Source: Herbiconiux moechotypicola
GTDB lineage: Bacteria; Actinomycetota; Actinomycetes; Actinomycetales; Microbacteriaceae
Length of the DNA stretch: 64,000 nt
Direction: 5' to 3'
Assembly (NCBI RefSeq): GCF_024979255.1
Contig: NZ_JANLCN010000004.1
Span: 310,001-374,000, forward strand
Shown: one piece after another, positions 27,115 through 36,632 of the stretch
How the letters are laid out: each line of letters begins with the position of its first letter
How positions within the stretch are numbered: the stretch's first letter is position 1
Made by a program: the position numbers and the translations under genes
The notes under the pieces: model-generated
What the model was told of the DNA's origin: nothing
Database searches by the model: none
Seen by the model: the letters and a program-made list of their open reading frames with translations, nothing else

Positions 27115-28119
27115 ATGGATCTCACAATTCTCTGGTTCTGCATCGTCGGATTCCTCTTCGTCGGGTACTTCGTGCTCGACGGGTTCGACTTCGGCGTGGG
27201 CATGTCGCTGCCCTTCCTCTCGAAAGACGACACCGACCGCCGCGTGCTCATCAACACCATCGGCCCGGTGTGGGACCTCAACGAGACCTGGGTGATCGTG
27301 GCAGGCGCGGCGCTGTTCGCGGCCTTCCCCGAGTGGTACGCCACCCTGTTCAGCGGGTTCTACCTGCCGTTGCTGCTCATCCTGGCCGCGCTCATTTTGC
27401 GCGGGGTGTCGTTCGAGTACCGGCACCAGCGGCCCGAGGCGGCGTGGAAGCGGCGGTTCGACCGGATGATCGTGGTCGGCTCAGCCGTGCCCGCCTTCCT
27501 CTGGGGCGTGGCGTTCGCGAACATCGTGCGCGGGGTGCCGCTCGACGAGGGGCACAACTACATCGGCACCTTCTTCGACCTGCTGAACCCGTACTCGCTG
27601 GTCGGCGGCGTCACCACACTGCTGCTGTTCTTCGTGCACGGAGTGATCTTCGTGTCGCTGAAGACCGACGGCGAGATCCGTGAGCGGGCCCGCAGGCTCG
27701 CCGTGCGGGCGGGCGTGCTCACCATCGTGGTGGCCGCGGCGTTCCTGGTGTGGACCTCGCTCGCCTACGGCACCCTCGCATCCGTTCTGCTCTCGGCGGC
27801 CGCGGCCGTGGTGCTCATCGCCTCGTTCCTGGCCAACCTCAAGGGCCGCGAGGGGCTCGCGTTCGGCCTCATGGCCGGCACCATCGCCCTCGCGGTACTG
27901 AGCCTGTTCTTCGCGCTCTTCCCCGACGTCATGCCCGCCTCGAACGATCCGGCGAACAGCCTCACCATCGCCAACGCCTCGTCGTCGGAGTACACGCTCA
28001 CGATCATGAGCTGGGTGGCGCTGGTGTTCCTGCCGCTCATCCTGGCCTACCAGGGCTGGACCTACTGGGTGTTCCGCAAGCGCGTGACACGCGCGCAGAT
28101 CCCGGTCGAGGCACACTAG
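27115..28119 (+). CDS. cydB: Cytochrome bd oxidase subunit II
   Basis: 334 residues, membrane subunit pairing with CydA. Conserved GYFVLDGFDFGVGM and GPVWDLNETWVIVAGAALFAAFP. Nine hydrophobic segments. AGGAG (27104-27108) overlapping the cydA stop is six bases from the ATG at 27115; an in-frame ATG at 27112 is only three bases from it and less likely. Followed after 4 bp by cydD. Confidence 0.96.
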   Translation: MDLTILWFCIVGFLFVGYFVLDGFDFGVGMSLPFLSKDDTDRRVLINTIGPVWDLNETWVIVAGAALFAAFPEWYATLFSGFYLPLLLILAALILRGVSFEYRHQRPEAAWKRRFDRMIVVGSAVPAFLWGVAFANIVRGVPLDEGHNYIGTFFDLLNPYSLVGGVTTLLLFFVHGVIFVSLKTDGEIRERARRLAVRAGVLTIVVAAAFLVWTSLAYGTLASVLLSAAAAVVLIASFLANLKGREGLAFGLMAGTIALAVLSLFFALFPDVMPASNDPANSLTIANASSSEYTLTIMSWVALVFLPLILAYQGWTYWVFRKRVTRAQIPVEAH

Positions 28120-28123
28120 TACG

Positions 28124-29869
28124 GTGCGACCCCTCGATCCCCGGCTGCTGCGTTACGCCGCATCCGCCAGGGCGTTCTTCGCCGCGGGCGGCGTGCTGGC
28201 GCTCGTGCAGACGGCCACGGTGGTGGCGTTCGCCTGGCTCGTCACCCAGGTGATCGTGGGGGCGGTGCGCGGCTCCTCGCTGGAGGAGCTCGCACCGTCG
28301 TTGGCGGCGCTCGCCGCGGTGATCGCGGTGCGGTTCGTGGTGGCCTGGCTCGGCGAGGTGAACGCCACGCGCGGGGCGGCGAAGGTGAAGAGCCAGTTGC
28401 GCGGGCGGCTGCTCGACGCGATCGACCGGCTCGGGCCCGGCTGGCTCGCGTCGCGCAGCAGCACGGCGGTGGGGGTGACCGCGGGCCAGGGGCTCGACGC
28501 GCTCGACACCTACTTCGCCCGCTACCTGCCGCAGTTACTGCTCACCGCGATCGCGACCCCGATCATCCTGGTCGTCATCTGGTGGCAGGACTGGATCTCG
28601 GGGCTCACCGTCACGGTCACGCTGCCGCTCATCCCGGTGTTCATGATCCTCATCGGTCTCGCCACGCAGGCCGTGCAGCAACGGCAGTGGGAGCGGCTGC
28701 AGCGGCTGTCGACGGCCTTCCTCGATGTGGTGGGCGGGCTGTCGACCCTCACGGTGTACGGCCGCCAGCACCGGCAGGCCGCGCGCATCCGCAGCGTCAC
28801 CGAGGACTACCGCTCGCAGACCATGAAGGTGCTGCGCATCTCGTTCCTCAGCGGGTTCGCGCTCGAGCTGGCGGCGAGTCTCTCGGTGGCGCTCGTGGCG
28901 GTGTCGATCGGCGTGCGGCTCATCGACGGCTCGCTCGGGCTGGGGGTGGGGCTGTTCGTGCTGCTGCTCGCACCCGAGGCGTTCCTGCCGCTGCGGAACG
29001 TGGGGGCGCAGTTCCACGCGGCCGCCGACGGTGTCGCGGCCTCCACCGAGGTGCTCGAGATCCTCGACGAGGCGGGTGCTGCGCGATCGACCCGTCACGA
29101 CGTGCCCTCCGGTGGCGCCGAGAGGGCACTTACTGACGGGTCGATCGCTGCTGCGCCCATGGGGCTCGAGCTCGAGGGAGTGGGGGTGCGGTACGGCGAC
29201 GCCGTGGCGTTCGAGGGCCTGTCGGGGCGGGTGGAGGCGGGCGCGGTGACGGCGGTGGTGGGCCCGAGCGGCAGCGGCAAGTCGTCGCTCGTGGCGGCGC
29301 TGCTCGGGTTCGTCGCGGGCGAAGGGCGGATGCTCGTGGACGGTGTCGACGTCACCGGCGACCCGGCACCGCGACCCTGGCTGGCGTGGGCGGGGCAGCG
29401 GGCGACGGTGCTGCCCGGAACGGTGCTGGCGAACGTCGCGCTCGGAGACGCCGCGCCCGACGCCGCGGAGGCGAGGCGTGCGCTCGACGGCGTGGGCGCA
29501 TCCGGGATCGCGTTGGAGACCGTGATCGACTCGCAGGGCGGGGGGATCTCGGGTGGACAGGCGCAGCGGGTGGCGAGCGCGCGTGCCGTCTACCGCGCGC
29601 GGAGGCTCGACTGCCGCGTGGCGGTGTTCGACGAGCCGACGTCGGCCCTCGACGCCGAGACGGAGCGGGTGTTCGCCGGGTGTCTGCGGGAGCTGGCCGA
29701 CGAGGGCCGGGTGGTGCTGGTGGTGACGCACCGGCCGGCACTGGTGGAGACGGCGGATGCGGTGATCGCGTTCGGTGCGGGTGCGGGTGCGGGTGCGGGT
29801 GCGGGTGCAGGTGCCGGTGCGGGCGAGGGGGTCGCGGATGCGGCTGTGCGGTCGGGGGGTGCCCGGTGA
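28124..29869 (+). CDS. cydD: Thiol reductant ABC exporter subunit CydD
   Basis: 581 residues; half of the heterodimeric CydDC exporter of cysteine/glutathione-type thiols needed for bd oxidase assembly. An N-terminal six-helix membrane domain (about 1-310) precedes the ATPase with Walker A GPSGSGKS, signature ISGGQAQR and Walker B VAVFDEPTSALD. Two oddities: the linker between the domains contains a 66-bp nested palindrome (29083-29148) translated in frame, and the C-terminus is a (Gly-Ala)n tail from eight 6-bp repeats (29774-29821). The stop overlaps the cydC start. Confidence 0.93.
   Translation: MRPLDPRLLRYAASARAFFAAGGVLALVQTATVVAFAWLVTQVIVGAVRGSSLEELAPSLAALAAVIAVRFVVAWLGEVNATRGAAKVKSQLRGRLLDAIDRLGPGWLASRSSTAVGVTAGQGLDALDTYFARYLPQLLLTAIATPIILVVIWWQDWISGLTVTVTLPLIPVFMILIGLATQAVQQRQWERLQRLSTAFLDVVGGLSTLTVYGRQHRQAARIRSVTEDYRSQTMKVLRISFLSGFALELAASLSVALVAVSIGVRLIDGSLGLGVGLFVLLLAPEAFLPLRNVGAQFHAAADGVAASTEVLEILDEAGAARSTRHDVPSGGAERALTDGSIAAAPMGLELEGVGVRYGDAVAFEGLSGRVEAGAVTAVVGPSGSGKSSLVAALLGFVAGEGRMLVDGVDVTGDPAPRPWLAWAGQRATVLPGTVLANVALGDAAPDAAEARRALDGVGASGIALETVIDSQGGGISGGQAQRVASARAVYRARRLDCRVAVFDEPTSALDAETERVFAGCLRELADEGRVVLVVTHRPALVETADAVIAFGAGAGAGAGAGAGAGAGEGVADAAVRSGGAR
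29083..29148. repeat. In-frame nested palindrome inside cydD
   Basis: Perfect 15-bp outer arms (29083-29097 and 29134-29148, GCGATCGACCCGTCA), then four unpaired bases each side, then perfect 8-bp inner arms GTGCCCTC/GAGGGCAC (29102-29109, 29122-29129). Total 66 bp, or 22 codons, in the linker between membrane and ATPase domains. GCTGCGC occurs on both flanks (29078-29084, 29150-29156). Same architecture as 32881-32940. Confidence 0.8.
29774..29821 (+). repeat. Hexanucleotide tandem repeat encoding a Gly-Ala tail
   Basis: Eight units of GGTGCG, two of them with a last-base change (GGTGCA, GGTGCC), at the 3' end of cydD. Slippage by whole units would change tail length without a frameshift. 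Confidence 0.9.
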
Positions 29870-31509
29870 GGCGCCGCGAGGTGCTGCGGCTCGCTCAGCC
29901 GAGCCTGCGCCGGTTTCTGCCCGGGGTACTCTTCGGCCTGCTGAGCGCACTGTGCGCGGTCGGGCTGCTCGCCACCGCCGCCTGGCTCATCACGCGGGCC
30001 GCGGAGATGCCGCCCATCCTGTATCTCTCCGCCGCCATGGTGGGCGTGCGCGCCTTCGCGCTCGGCCGCGCCGCCTTCCGCTACGTGGAGCGCCTCACCA
30101 GCCACGACGCCGCGTTCGCAACCCTGCCCGAACTGCGGGTGGGCGTCTACGAGCGCCTCGTTCCGGTGGCGCCCGACGGGCTGGGCGGCACCCGCCGCGG
30201 CGATCTGCTCACGCGACTGGTCTCCGACGTCGACGAGCAGCAGAACCTGCCGCTGCGTGTGGTGCAGCCGCTCGTGGTGTCGGCCGCCGCGGCCGTGGCG
30301 AGCGTGGTGGTGGTGTGGGTGCTGCTGCCCGCCGCCGGGCTGGTGCTGCTCGTCGCGCTCGTGGCCGCCTTCGTTCTCGGCACGGTGGTGAACGCCGTGG
30401 TGTCAGGGCGTGCGGAGCGTGAGTCGGCCGGGTTGAGGGGCGACTACCAGGCCGCCCTCGCCGACCACTTGGGCGCGCTCGACCTGCTCACCGCCTACGG
30501 CGCTCTCGGTGCCGGCCGCGAGGCGCTGGCGCGAGCGGATGCGGCGCTCACCTCCGCGGGTCTGCGCCGGTCGGCGGGCGCAGGGGCGGCCGCGGCGCTC
30601 GTGACGCTCGTGTCGGGTGCCGCGACCCTCGGCATCCTGCTGGTGGGAGTGCCGGCGCTCGGGGGCGGCTTCGACGGCCCGGCTCTCGCCCTCGTGGCCC
30701 TGGTGCCCATGGCGGTGTTCGAGGTGGTGGCGATGGTGCCGCTCGCCGCGGGCGCCTGGCGGCAGGTCGCGGCGAGTGCCGACCGCATCGCGACGGTGGT
30801 GCCCGACGAGGTGCCCGCGGGCATCCCGGTCGACGGCCCTGAGGCGGCGGAAGCCGTGCCGGCCGGGCCGGTGAGGCTCGCGCTGAAGGGCGTGACCGCG
30901 CGCTGGCCCGGGGCGACGGTCGATGCACTCTCCCCGGTGTCGTTCGAGGTCGGGCCCGGCGATCGCGTGCTGGTGCGGGGCGACAGCGGGGCGGGCAAGA
31001 CCACGCTGGCGCACGTGCTCGTGCGCTTTCTCGACCACGGTGGCGAGTACACGCTCGGCGGGGTGCCGGTCGAGCGCATCCCGGCCGACGCGGTTCGCCG
31101 CGTGGTGGGCCTGTGCGAGCAGCGCCCCTACCTCTTCGACGACGACATCAGGCAGAACCTGCTGTTCGCGCGCGACACCGCGACCGACGCCGAGCTCGAG
31201 GCCGTGCTCGACAGAGTGGGGCTCGGCGACTGGATGCGCGCGCGAGGCGGACTCACGGCGCGGGTGGGTGATCGAGGCGCGCTGGTCTCGGGAGGTCAGG
31301 CGCAGCGCATCGCGCTGGCTCGGGCCCTCCTCGCGGGATTCCCGGTGCTCGTGCTCGACGAGCCGACCGCGAACGTCGACCCCGATCGGGCCGACGCCCT
31401 GCTGCGCGATCTGCTCGCCGCGGCGGGGGACGACGGGCGCTCTGTGGTGCTCATCTCGCACACGCCGGTGCCCGACGAGCTCCTGACGCGCACGGTTCGG
31501 CTCGGCTAG
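29866..31509 (+). CDS. cydC: Thiol reductant ABC exporter subunit CydC
   Basis: 547 residues, partner of CydD. The membrane domain includes AAWLITRAAEMPPILYLS and YVERLTSHDAAF, typical of CydC. The ATPase domain has Walker A GDSGAGKT, signature VSGGQAQR and Walker B VLVLDEPTANVD. GTG start overlapping the cydD stop. Here CydD and CydC are separate proteins, not the fused form seen in some actinobacteria. Its last four bases overlap the convergent pabC-like gene. Confidence 0.94.
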   Translation: MRRREVLRLAQPSLRRFLPGVLFGLLSALCAVGLLATAAWLITRAAEMPPILYLSAAMVGVRAFALGRAAFRYVERLTSHDAAFATLPELRVGVYERLVPVAPDGLGGTRRGDLLTRLVSDVDEQQNLPLRVVQPLVVSAAAAVASVVVVWVLLPAAGLVLLVALVAAFVLGTVVNAVVSGRAERESAGLRGDYQAALADHLGALDLLTAYGALGAGREALARADAALTSAGLRRSAGAGAAAALVTLVSGAATLGILLVGVPALGGGFDGPALALVALVPMAVFEVVAMVPLAAGAWRQVAASADRIATVVPDEVPAGIPVDGPEAAEAVPAGPVRLALKGVTARWPGATVDALSPVSFEVGPGDRVLVRGDSGAGKTTLAHVLVRFLDHGGEYTLGGVPVERIPADAVRRVVGLCEQRPYLFDDDIRQNLLFARDTATDAELEAVLDRVGLGDWMRARGGLTARVGDRGALVSGGQAQRIALARALLAGFPVLVLDEPTANVDPDRADALLRDLLAAAGDDGRSVVLISHTPVPDELLTRTVRLG

Positions 31510-32351
31510 AGCGGGCGGCGGAGCGCCTCGAGCCTGCGGTTCCAGGTGACCGCGCGGCGGGGGCGAGGATCGAGCGCCGGTCCACCGATCCAGTGGTCGA
31601 CCACCGAGATGCCGTGCAGGGCGCTCACGATCCACAGCTCGCACCCCTCGAGGTCGCCCGGGCGTGCCCGTTCCTCCACCACGCGGGTTCCGGTCGCCGT
31701 GGCGATGAGCCGGATGCTGCGGGCGGTGACGCTGTCGACCCGGGCCAGATCGCCGGCCGGTGCGGCGAGCACGTCTCCGCGCCACCAGAGCAGTGCCGAG
31801 CTGGCGCCGTCGGTGACGAGACCGTGGTCGAGCAGCACCAGCTCGTCGGCGCCGTTCTCCTGCGCCGCCGCCCGGAGGGCGATGAGATGCTCGAGGTCGG
31901 GCCCCTTCACGCGTGGCTCGCGCCGGGGATCGGGCCCGTCGTGCGTCACGAGCACTGCAGACGACCGGCGGCGGGGCGCCACCCGCACCCGCAGACGGAG
32001 CTCGCGGCGGCCGTCGTCGGTCTCGGCGAGCTCCACCCGCGGAAACAGGCCCGCGTCGCCGCCCGGCGCATCCTCACCGTCGGCTTTGAACGAACGGAGC
32101 CGGCCCATGGAGGCGCTCCAGAACGCGGCGACCTCCGACTCGGAGGGCGTACCGGTGTCGCTGCGCCCGCCCCGCGCACCCTGCCGCGAGGCCGCCGCGA
32201 GAAAGCGGGTGCGATGGGCGTCGAGGGCGCGCACGCTGCCCGCCGGCGTGACGAACCACGAATCGGCGGCGAGCAGTGCGCGATGGGCGGCGAGGTCGCG
32301 CTCGACGAGGGAGTCGCCCGTCCAGACGAACGAGGCCGGTGCGGATGCCAC
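31506..32351 (-). CDS. pabC: Class IV aminotransferase, probable 4-amino-4-deoxychorismate lyase
   Basis: PLP enzyme of fold type IV, 281 residues, GTG start with GGAAGGGG upstream. The PLP lysine is in PRVKGPDLEHL; ADELVLLDHGLVTDGASSALLWW matches the cofactor-binding region of the family. Back-to-back with pabB (41 bp apart), so the likely role is release of pyruvate from aminodeoxychorismate to give p-aminobenzoate for folate. A general branched-chain or D-amino acid aminotransferase is less likely in this setting. Confidence 0.82.
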   Translation of the reverse strand: MASAPASFVWTGDSLVERDLAAHRALLAADSWFVTPAGSVRALDAHRTRFLAAASRQGARGGRSDTGTPSESEVAAFWSASMGRLRSFKADGEDAPGGDAGLFPRVELAETDDGRRELRLRVRVAPRRRSSAVLVTHDGPDPRREPRVKGPDLEHLIALRAAAQENGADELVLLDHGLVTDGASSALLWWRGDVLAAPAGDLARVDSVTARSIRLIATATGTRVVEERARPGDLEGCELWIVSALHGISVVDHWIGGPALDPRPRRAVTWNRRLEALRRPL

Positions 32352-32380
32352 AGTGCCCCTTCCGTCGACGCGTCACGAAT

Positions 32381-32386
32381 TACGCT
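32381..32386 (+). promoter_or_regulatory. -10 element of pabB (leaderless type)
   Basis: TACGCT, exactly six bases before the GTG start at 32393; no Shine-Dalgarno is present. Confidence 0.5.
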
Positions 32387-32392
32387 AGTACA

Positions 32393-33832
32393 GTGCCGGC
32401 GCCGCTCCTTCGCAGAACCCTGAGCGGGCGGCACGACGCGGCAGCGGTCTTCGACGCCCTCTACTCGCGATCGGTGAATGCCTTCTGGCTCGACGGGGGA
32501 GCACATGCCTCGAGCGGCATGAGCTACCTCGGCGACTCGGAGCGCGTGCTCGAGGCAGTTTCGTGGGAGGCGCTGCTGGACGGGATCGGGATCGAGAGAG
32601 GCGAGGGCGGGCCCGGAATCCTGTCGCCGTACTCGGCCGCGAGTGCACCGCGCTTCGCACTCGGCTGGGTCGGCTGGCTGGGTTACGAGCTCGGCGTGCT
32701 CGGCGACGTGCCCTCACCGGGTGCTCGCGCATCCGTCACCCCCGTGGCGACGATGATGCGCGTCGATCGAGCCGTCGAGATCGACCACACCACCGGCGCC
32801 ACCACCCTCCTCGCCCTCGACCGCACCGGCGCCCGCTCCTGGCTCGACACCACCACCCGCATCCTCGCCTCCCTCAGCGCATCGAGTGGGCGCACTCGGT
32901 CGCTCTCAGACACAGAAGCGACCGATCGCGCCCACTCGATCGCCGGCGGAGCCCGTGAGGTGAGGATGCGGCACGGGTTCGACGAGTACGCGGCCCTGGT
33001 GGAGGAGTGCCGCGAGGTCATCCGGGCCGGTGAGGCCTACCAGCTCTGTCTCACCAACGCGTTCGAGGTGGAGGGGGGCTTCGACCCCGTCGAGGTGCAC
33101 CGGCGACTGCGGGCGTCGAGTCCGACGGCCCACGGCGGGCTCGTGCGAGCGGGCGACACCGCGCTGGTGAGCGCCTCGCCCGAGCAGTTCCTCACCGTGT
33201 CGCCGTCGGGTGTCGTCACGACCCGTCCGGTGAAGGGCACCCGCCGTCGCGACCCCGACCCGCGGCGCGACCGCGAGCTCGCCGCCGAGCTCGCGGCCAG
33301 CGACAAGGAGCAGGCCGAGAACCTCATGATCGTCGACCTCATGCGCAACGACCTCGCCCGGGTGTGCGAGCTCGGGTCGGTGGGCGTGACGAGGCTGCTG
33401 GAGGTGGAGTCGCTGCCGCAGGTGCACCAGCTGGTGTCGACCGTCGAGGGGCGACTGCGCGAAGGGCTCGGCGCCGTCGACGCGCTGGCGGCGTGCTTTC
33501 CGGCCGGATCGATGACGGGTGCGCCCAAGCTGAGCGCGATGGAGCACCTCGCCCGGCTCGAGGGGGCCCCGCGCGGCGTGTACTCGGGCGCCTTCGGGTA
33601 CCTCTCCGACGACGGCTCCGCGGAGTTCTCGATGGTCATCCGCAGCATCGTCGTCACACCCGGGCGGGCCACCGTGGGGGCGGGCGGCGGCATCACGATC
33701 CTCTCCGACCCGGTGGCCGAGGTGGAGGAGACACGACTGAAGGCGGCGGCCCCGCTCGCCGCACTGGGGGCCGAGGTGCCCCCGTGGCCGGCCCCGCGCA
33801 TCCGTTCGCCGCGGGAACACGGCGGCTTTTAG
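32393..33832 (+). CDS. pabB: Aminodeoxychorismate synthase component I
   Basis: Chorismate-binding enzyme adding ammonia to chorismate for p-aminobenzoate/folate synthesis. 479 residues. The N-terminal domain includes GWVGWLGYELG; the C-terminal chorismate domain has AYQLCLTNAFE, RPVKGTRRR, ENLMIVDLMRNDLARV and FPAGSMTGAPK. The AYQLCLTN form fits PabB better than TrpE. No glutaminase domain is fused. The linker near residues 163-182 is encoded by a 60-bp nested palindrome. Divergent from pabC. Confidence 0.9.
   Translation: MPAPLLRRTLSGRHDAAAVFDALYSRSVNAFWLDGGAHASSGMSYLGDSERVLEAVSWEALLDGIGIERGEGGPGILSPYSAASAPRFALGWVGWLGYELGVLGDVPSPGARASVTPVATMMRVDRAVEIDHTTGATTLLALDRTGARSWLDTTTRILASLSASSGRTRSLSDTEATDRAHSIAGGAREVRMRHGFDEYAALVEECREVIRAGEAYQLCLTNAFEVEGGFDPVEVHRRLRASSPTAHGGLVRAGDTALVSASPEQFLTVSPSGVVTTRPVKGTRRRDPDPRRDRELAAELAASDKEQAENLMIVDLMRNDLARVCELGSVGVTRLLEVESLPQVHQLVSTVEGRLREGLGAVDALAACFPAGSMTGAPKLSAMEHLARLEGAPRGVYSGAFGYLSDDGSAEFSMVIRSIVVTPGRATVGAGGGITILSDPVAEVEETRLKAAAPLAALGAEVPPWPAPRIRSPREHGGF
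32881..32940. repeat. In-frame nested palindrome inside pabB
   Basis: Perfect 13-bp outer arms ATCGAGTGGGCGC (32881-32893) and its complement (32928-32940), four unpaired bases each side, then perfect 7-bp inner arms GGTCGCT/AGCGACC (32898-32904, 32917-32923). 60 bp, or 20 codons, in an inter-domain linker. Same layout as the cydD element but different arm sequence. Confidence 0.8.
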
Positions 33833-33937
33833 TACAGTTGTGCTTTGGTGCGCCGAGTGCGCCCCATCCTGAGCGACCCACTCTCTGGCTTCCATCGCCG
33901 CCGTGGGTTCGCCGCGCACGCAACGAATGAGAGTCAC

Positions 33938-36514
33938 GTGGTCACCGAGAACACTGCAGCCGCCGCCGACCGAGACGACGCCGAGCGCTACGACTTCGCC
34001 GCCCTTCAGCAGAAGTGGCAGCCGCGTTGGGAGGAGCTGAAGCCCTTCCGCACCGACCTCGAGGGCGACAAGCGCCCCCGCAAGTACGTGCTCGACATGT
34101 TCCCCTACCCCTCGGGCGACCTGCACATGGGTCACGCCGAGGCCTACGCGCTGGGTGACGTGATCGCGCGCTACTGGCGTCAGCAGGGCTTCAACGTGCT
34201 GCACCCGATCGGCTGGGACTCCTTCGGCCTGCCCGCCGAGAACGCCGCCATCAAGCGCGGTCTCGACCCCCGGCAGTGGACCTACGACAACATCGAGCAG
34301 CAGCACCGCAGCTTCAAGAAGTACGCCGGCTCGTTCGACTGGGACCGCGTGCTGCACACCAGCGACCCCGAGTACTACAAGTGGAACCAGTGGCTGTTCC
34401 TCAAGATGTACGAGAAGGGCCTGGCCTACCGCAAGGCGAGCTGGGTCAACTGGGACCCGGTCGACCAGACCGTGCTCGCCAACGAGCAGGTGCTGCCCGA
34501 CGGCACCTCGGAGCGCTCGGGCGCGATCGTGGTGAAGAAGAAGCTCACGCAGTGGTACTTCCGCATCACCGACTACGCCGACCGCCTGCTCGACGACCTC
34601 AAGCAGCTCGAGGGCACCTGGCCGGCCAAGGTCATCGCCATGCAGCGCAACTGGATCGGCCGCTCGGTGGGCGCCGACGTCGACTTCGTCATCGAGGGGC
34701 GCGACGAGCCGGTGACGGTGTTCACCACCCGGCCCGACACGCTCTACGGGGCCACCTTCATGGTGGTGGCGCCCGACTCCGACCTGGCGATCGAGCTCGC
34801 CGCGGGGTCGCCGTCTCAGGATGCACGTGACCGCTTCGACACGTACCTCGCCGAGGTGCAGAAGTCGTCGGAGACCGAGCGGCAGGCCACCGACCGGCCG
34901 AAGACGGGAATCTTCCTCGAGCGGTATGCCATCAACCCGGTCAACGGCGAGCGCCTCCCCATCTGGGCCGCCGACTACGTGCTGGCCGACTACGGTCACG
35001 GTGCGGTGATGGCCGTGCCCGCGCACGATCAGCGCGACCTCGACTTCGCGCGCGCCTTCGGGCTGCCGGTGAAGGTCGTGGTGGACACCCTGGCGCCGGT
35101 GACCGGCGTCATCCCGGTGATCGACCCCGACGACCTGCCCGAGCTCGAAGACCTCGACCCCGGCACCACCGGCGTCGCGCTGGCGGGCGAGGGGCGGCTC
35201 ATCAACTCCGGCCCGCTCGACGGGCTGTCGAAGTCGAACGCCATCCGCAAGATCATCGAGATCCTCGAGGCGGCGGGCACCGGCCGGCCGGCCAAGAACT
35301 ACCGGCTGCGCGACTGGCTCATCTCGCGACAGCGCTACTGGGGCACGCCCATCCCGATCATCCACGGGGCCGACGGCTCCGAGCATCCCGTGCCCGAAGA
35401 CCAGCTGCCGGTGCTGCTGCCGGCCACCGAGGGACTGAATCTCACGCCTAAGGGGTCGTCGCCGCTCGGTGCGGCCTCTGACTGGGTCAACGTGCCCAAC
35501 CCCGTCGACGGCACGCCCGCCCTCCGGGACCCCGACACCATGGACACCTTCGTCGACAGCTCGTGGTACTTCCTGCGCTTCCTGTCGCCGCACGACGACA
35601 CGCAGGCGTTCGACCCGAAGCAGGTCGACACCTGGGCACCGGTCGACCAGTACGTGGGCGGCGTCACGCACGCCATCCTGCACCTGCTCTACGCGCGCTT
35701 CATCACGAAGGTGCTGTTCGATCTCGGCTACGTGAACTTCACCGAGCCGTTCAGCGCGCTGCTCAACCAGGGCATGGTGCTCATGGACGGCTCGGCGATG
35801 TCGAAGTCGAAGGGCAACCTGGTGCGCCTGTCCGACCAGCTCGACGAGCACGGGGTCGACGCGGTGCGCCTCACCATGGCGTTCGCCGGGCCCCCGGAGG
35901 ACGACATCGACTGGGCAGACGTGTCGCCGGCCGGGTCGGCGAAGTTCCTGGCGCGGGCCTGGCGGCTCACGGCCGACGTCACCTCGGAGCCGTCGGTGAA
36001 CTGGCGCGACGGCGACCGGGCGCTCCGGCGCGTGACGCACCGGTTCCTCGCCGAGGCGCCGGGGCTCATCGAGGCGTTCAAGTTCAACGTGGTGGTGGCG
36101 CGGCTCATGGATCTCGTGAACGCCACCCGCAAGGCCATCGACTCGGGCCCCGGCGGCGGTGACCCCGCCGTGCGCGAGGCCGTCGAGACCATCGCTCTCG
36201 GGTTGTCGCTGTTCGCGCCCTACACGGCCGAGGACATGTGGGAGCGGCTCGGCTACGAGCCGTCGATCGCCAATTACGGCTGGCGGGGTGCGGATGCGTC
36301 GCTGCTCACCGAGGAGACCGTCACGGCGGTCGTGCAGGTCGACGGCAAGGTGCGCGACCGGCTCGAGGTGTCGCCCAAGATCGACGGGGCGGCCCTGGAG
36401 GCCGAGTCGCGCGGACTGGCGTCGGTGCAGCGGTCGATCGGTGACCGGGAGATCGTGACGGTGGTGGCGCGGGCGCCGCGGCTGATCAACTTCGTGACGA
36501 AGCCTCGCGCCTAG
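33938..36514 (+). CDS. leuS: Leucine--tRNA ligase
   Basis: Class I synthetase charging tRNA-Leu, 858 residues from GTG 33938. HIGH-type motif in [20 protein letters not shown]-type loop AMSKSKGN, and the CP1 editing domain with [12 protein letters not shown] are present. The start was chosen for the family-like onset after a variable acidic segment; the frame stays open to 33845, which would add 31 unusual residues. A leader of nearly 100 bp from a TAGTAC near 33833 may exist; I see no T-box features in it. Confidence 0.95.
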   Translation: MVTENTAAAADRDDAERYDFAALQQKWQPRWEELKPFRTDLEGDKRPRKYVLDMFPYPSGDLHMGHAEAYALGDVIARYWRQQGFNVLHPIGWDSFGLPAENAAIKRGLDPRQWTYDNIEQQHRSFKKYAGSFDWDRVLHTSDPEYYKWNQWLFLKMYEKGLAYRKASWVNWDPVDQTVLANEQVLPDGTSERSGAIVVKKKLTQWYFRITDYADRLLDDLKQLEGTWPAKVIAMQRNWIGRSVGADVDFVIEGRDEPVTVFTTRPDTLYGATFMVVAPDSDLAIELAAGSPSQDARDRFDTYLAEVQKSSETERQATDRPKTGIFLERYAINPVNGERLPIWAADYVLADYGHGAVMAVPAHDQRDLDFARAFGLPVKVVVDTLAPVTGVIPVIDPDDLPELEDLDPGTTGVALAGEGRLINSGPLDGLSKSNAIRKIIEILEAAGTGRPAKNYRLRDWLISRQRYWGTPIPIIHGADGSEHPVPEDQLPVLLPATEGLNLTPKGSSPLGAASDWVNVPNPVDGTPALRDPDTMDTFVDSSWYFLRFLSPHDDTQAFDPKQVDTWAPVDQYVGGVTHAILHLLYARFITKVLFDLGYVNFTEPFSALLNQGMVLMDGSAMSKSKGNLVRLSDQLDEHGVDAVRLTMAFAGPPEDDIDWADVSPAGSAKFLARAWRLTADVTSEPSVNWRDGDRALRRVTHRFLAEAPGLIEAFKFNVVVARLMDLVNATRKAIDSGPGGGDPAVREAVETIALGLSLFAPYTAEDMWERLGYEPSIANYGWRGADASLLTEETVTAVVQVDGKVRDRLEVSPKIDGAALEAESRGLASVQRSIGDREIVTVVARAPRLINFVTKPRA

Positions 36515-36620
36515 TCTCTGCTCCTGCGCGCCAGCGCTCCAGCACTCCTGCACAGAAGCGGATGTCCGGGGCCTCGTCCCCAGATTCATCCTGTCGCGGG
36601 CTGCGAGGGGGTGAGGTCTC

Positions 36621-36626
36621 TACCGT
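36621..36626 (+). promoter_or_regulatory. -10 element of comEA (leaderless type)
   Basis: TACCGT exactly six bases before the ATG at 36633; no ribosome binding site. Confidence 0.5.
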
Positions 36627-36632
36627 GACGGC

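Noticed and set aside
31506-32351. Branched-chain amino acid aminotransferase
   Set aside because: Shorter and with a PabC-like pocket sequence; its divergent pairing with pabB favours aminodeoxychorismate lyase.
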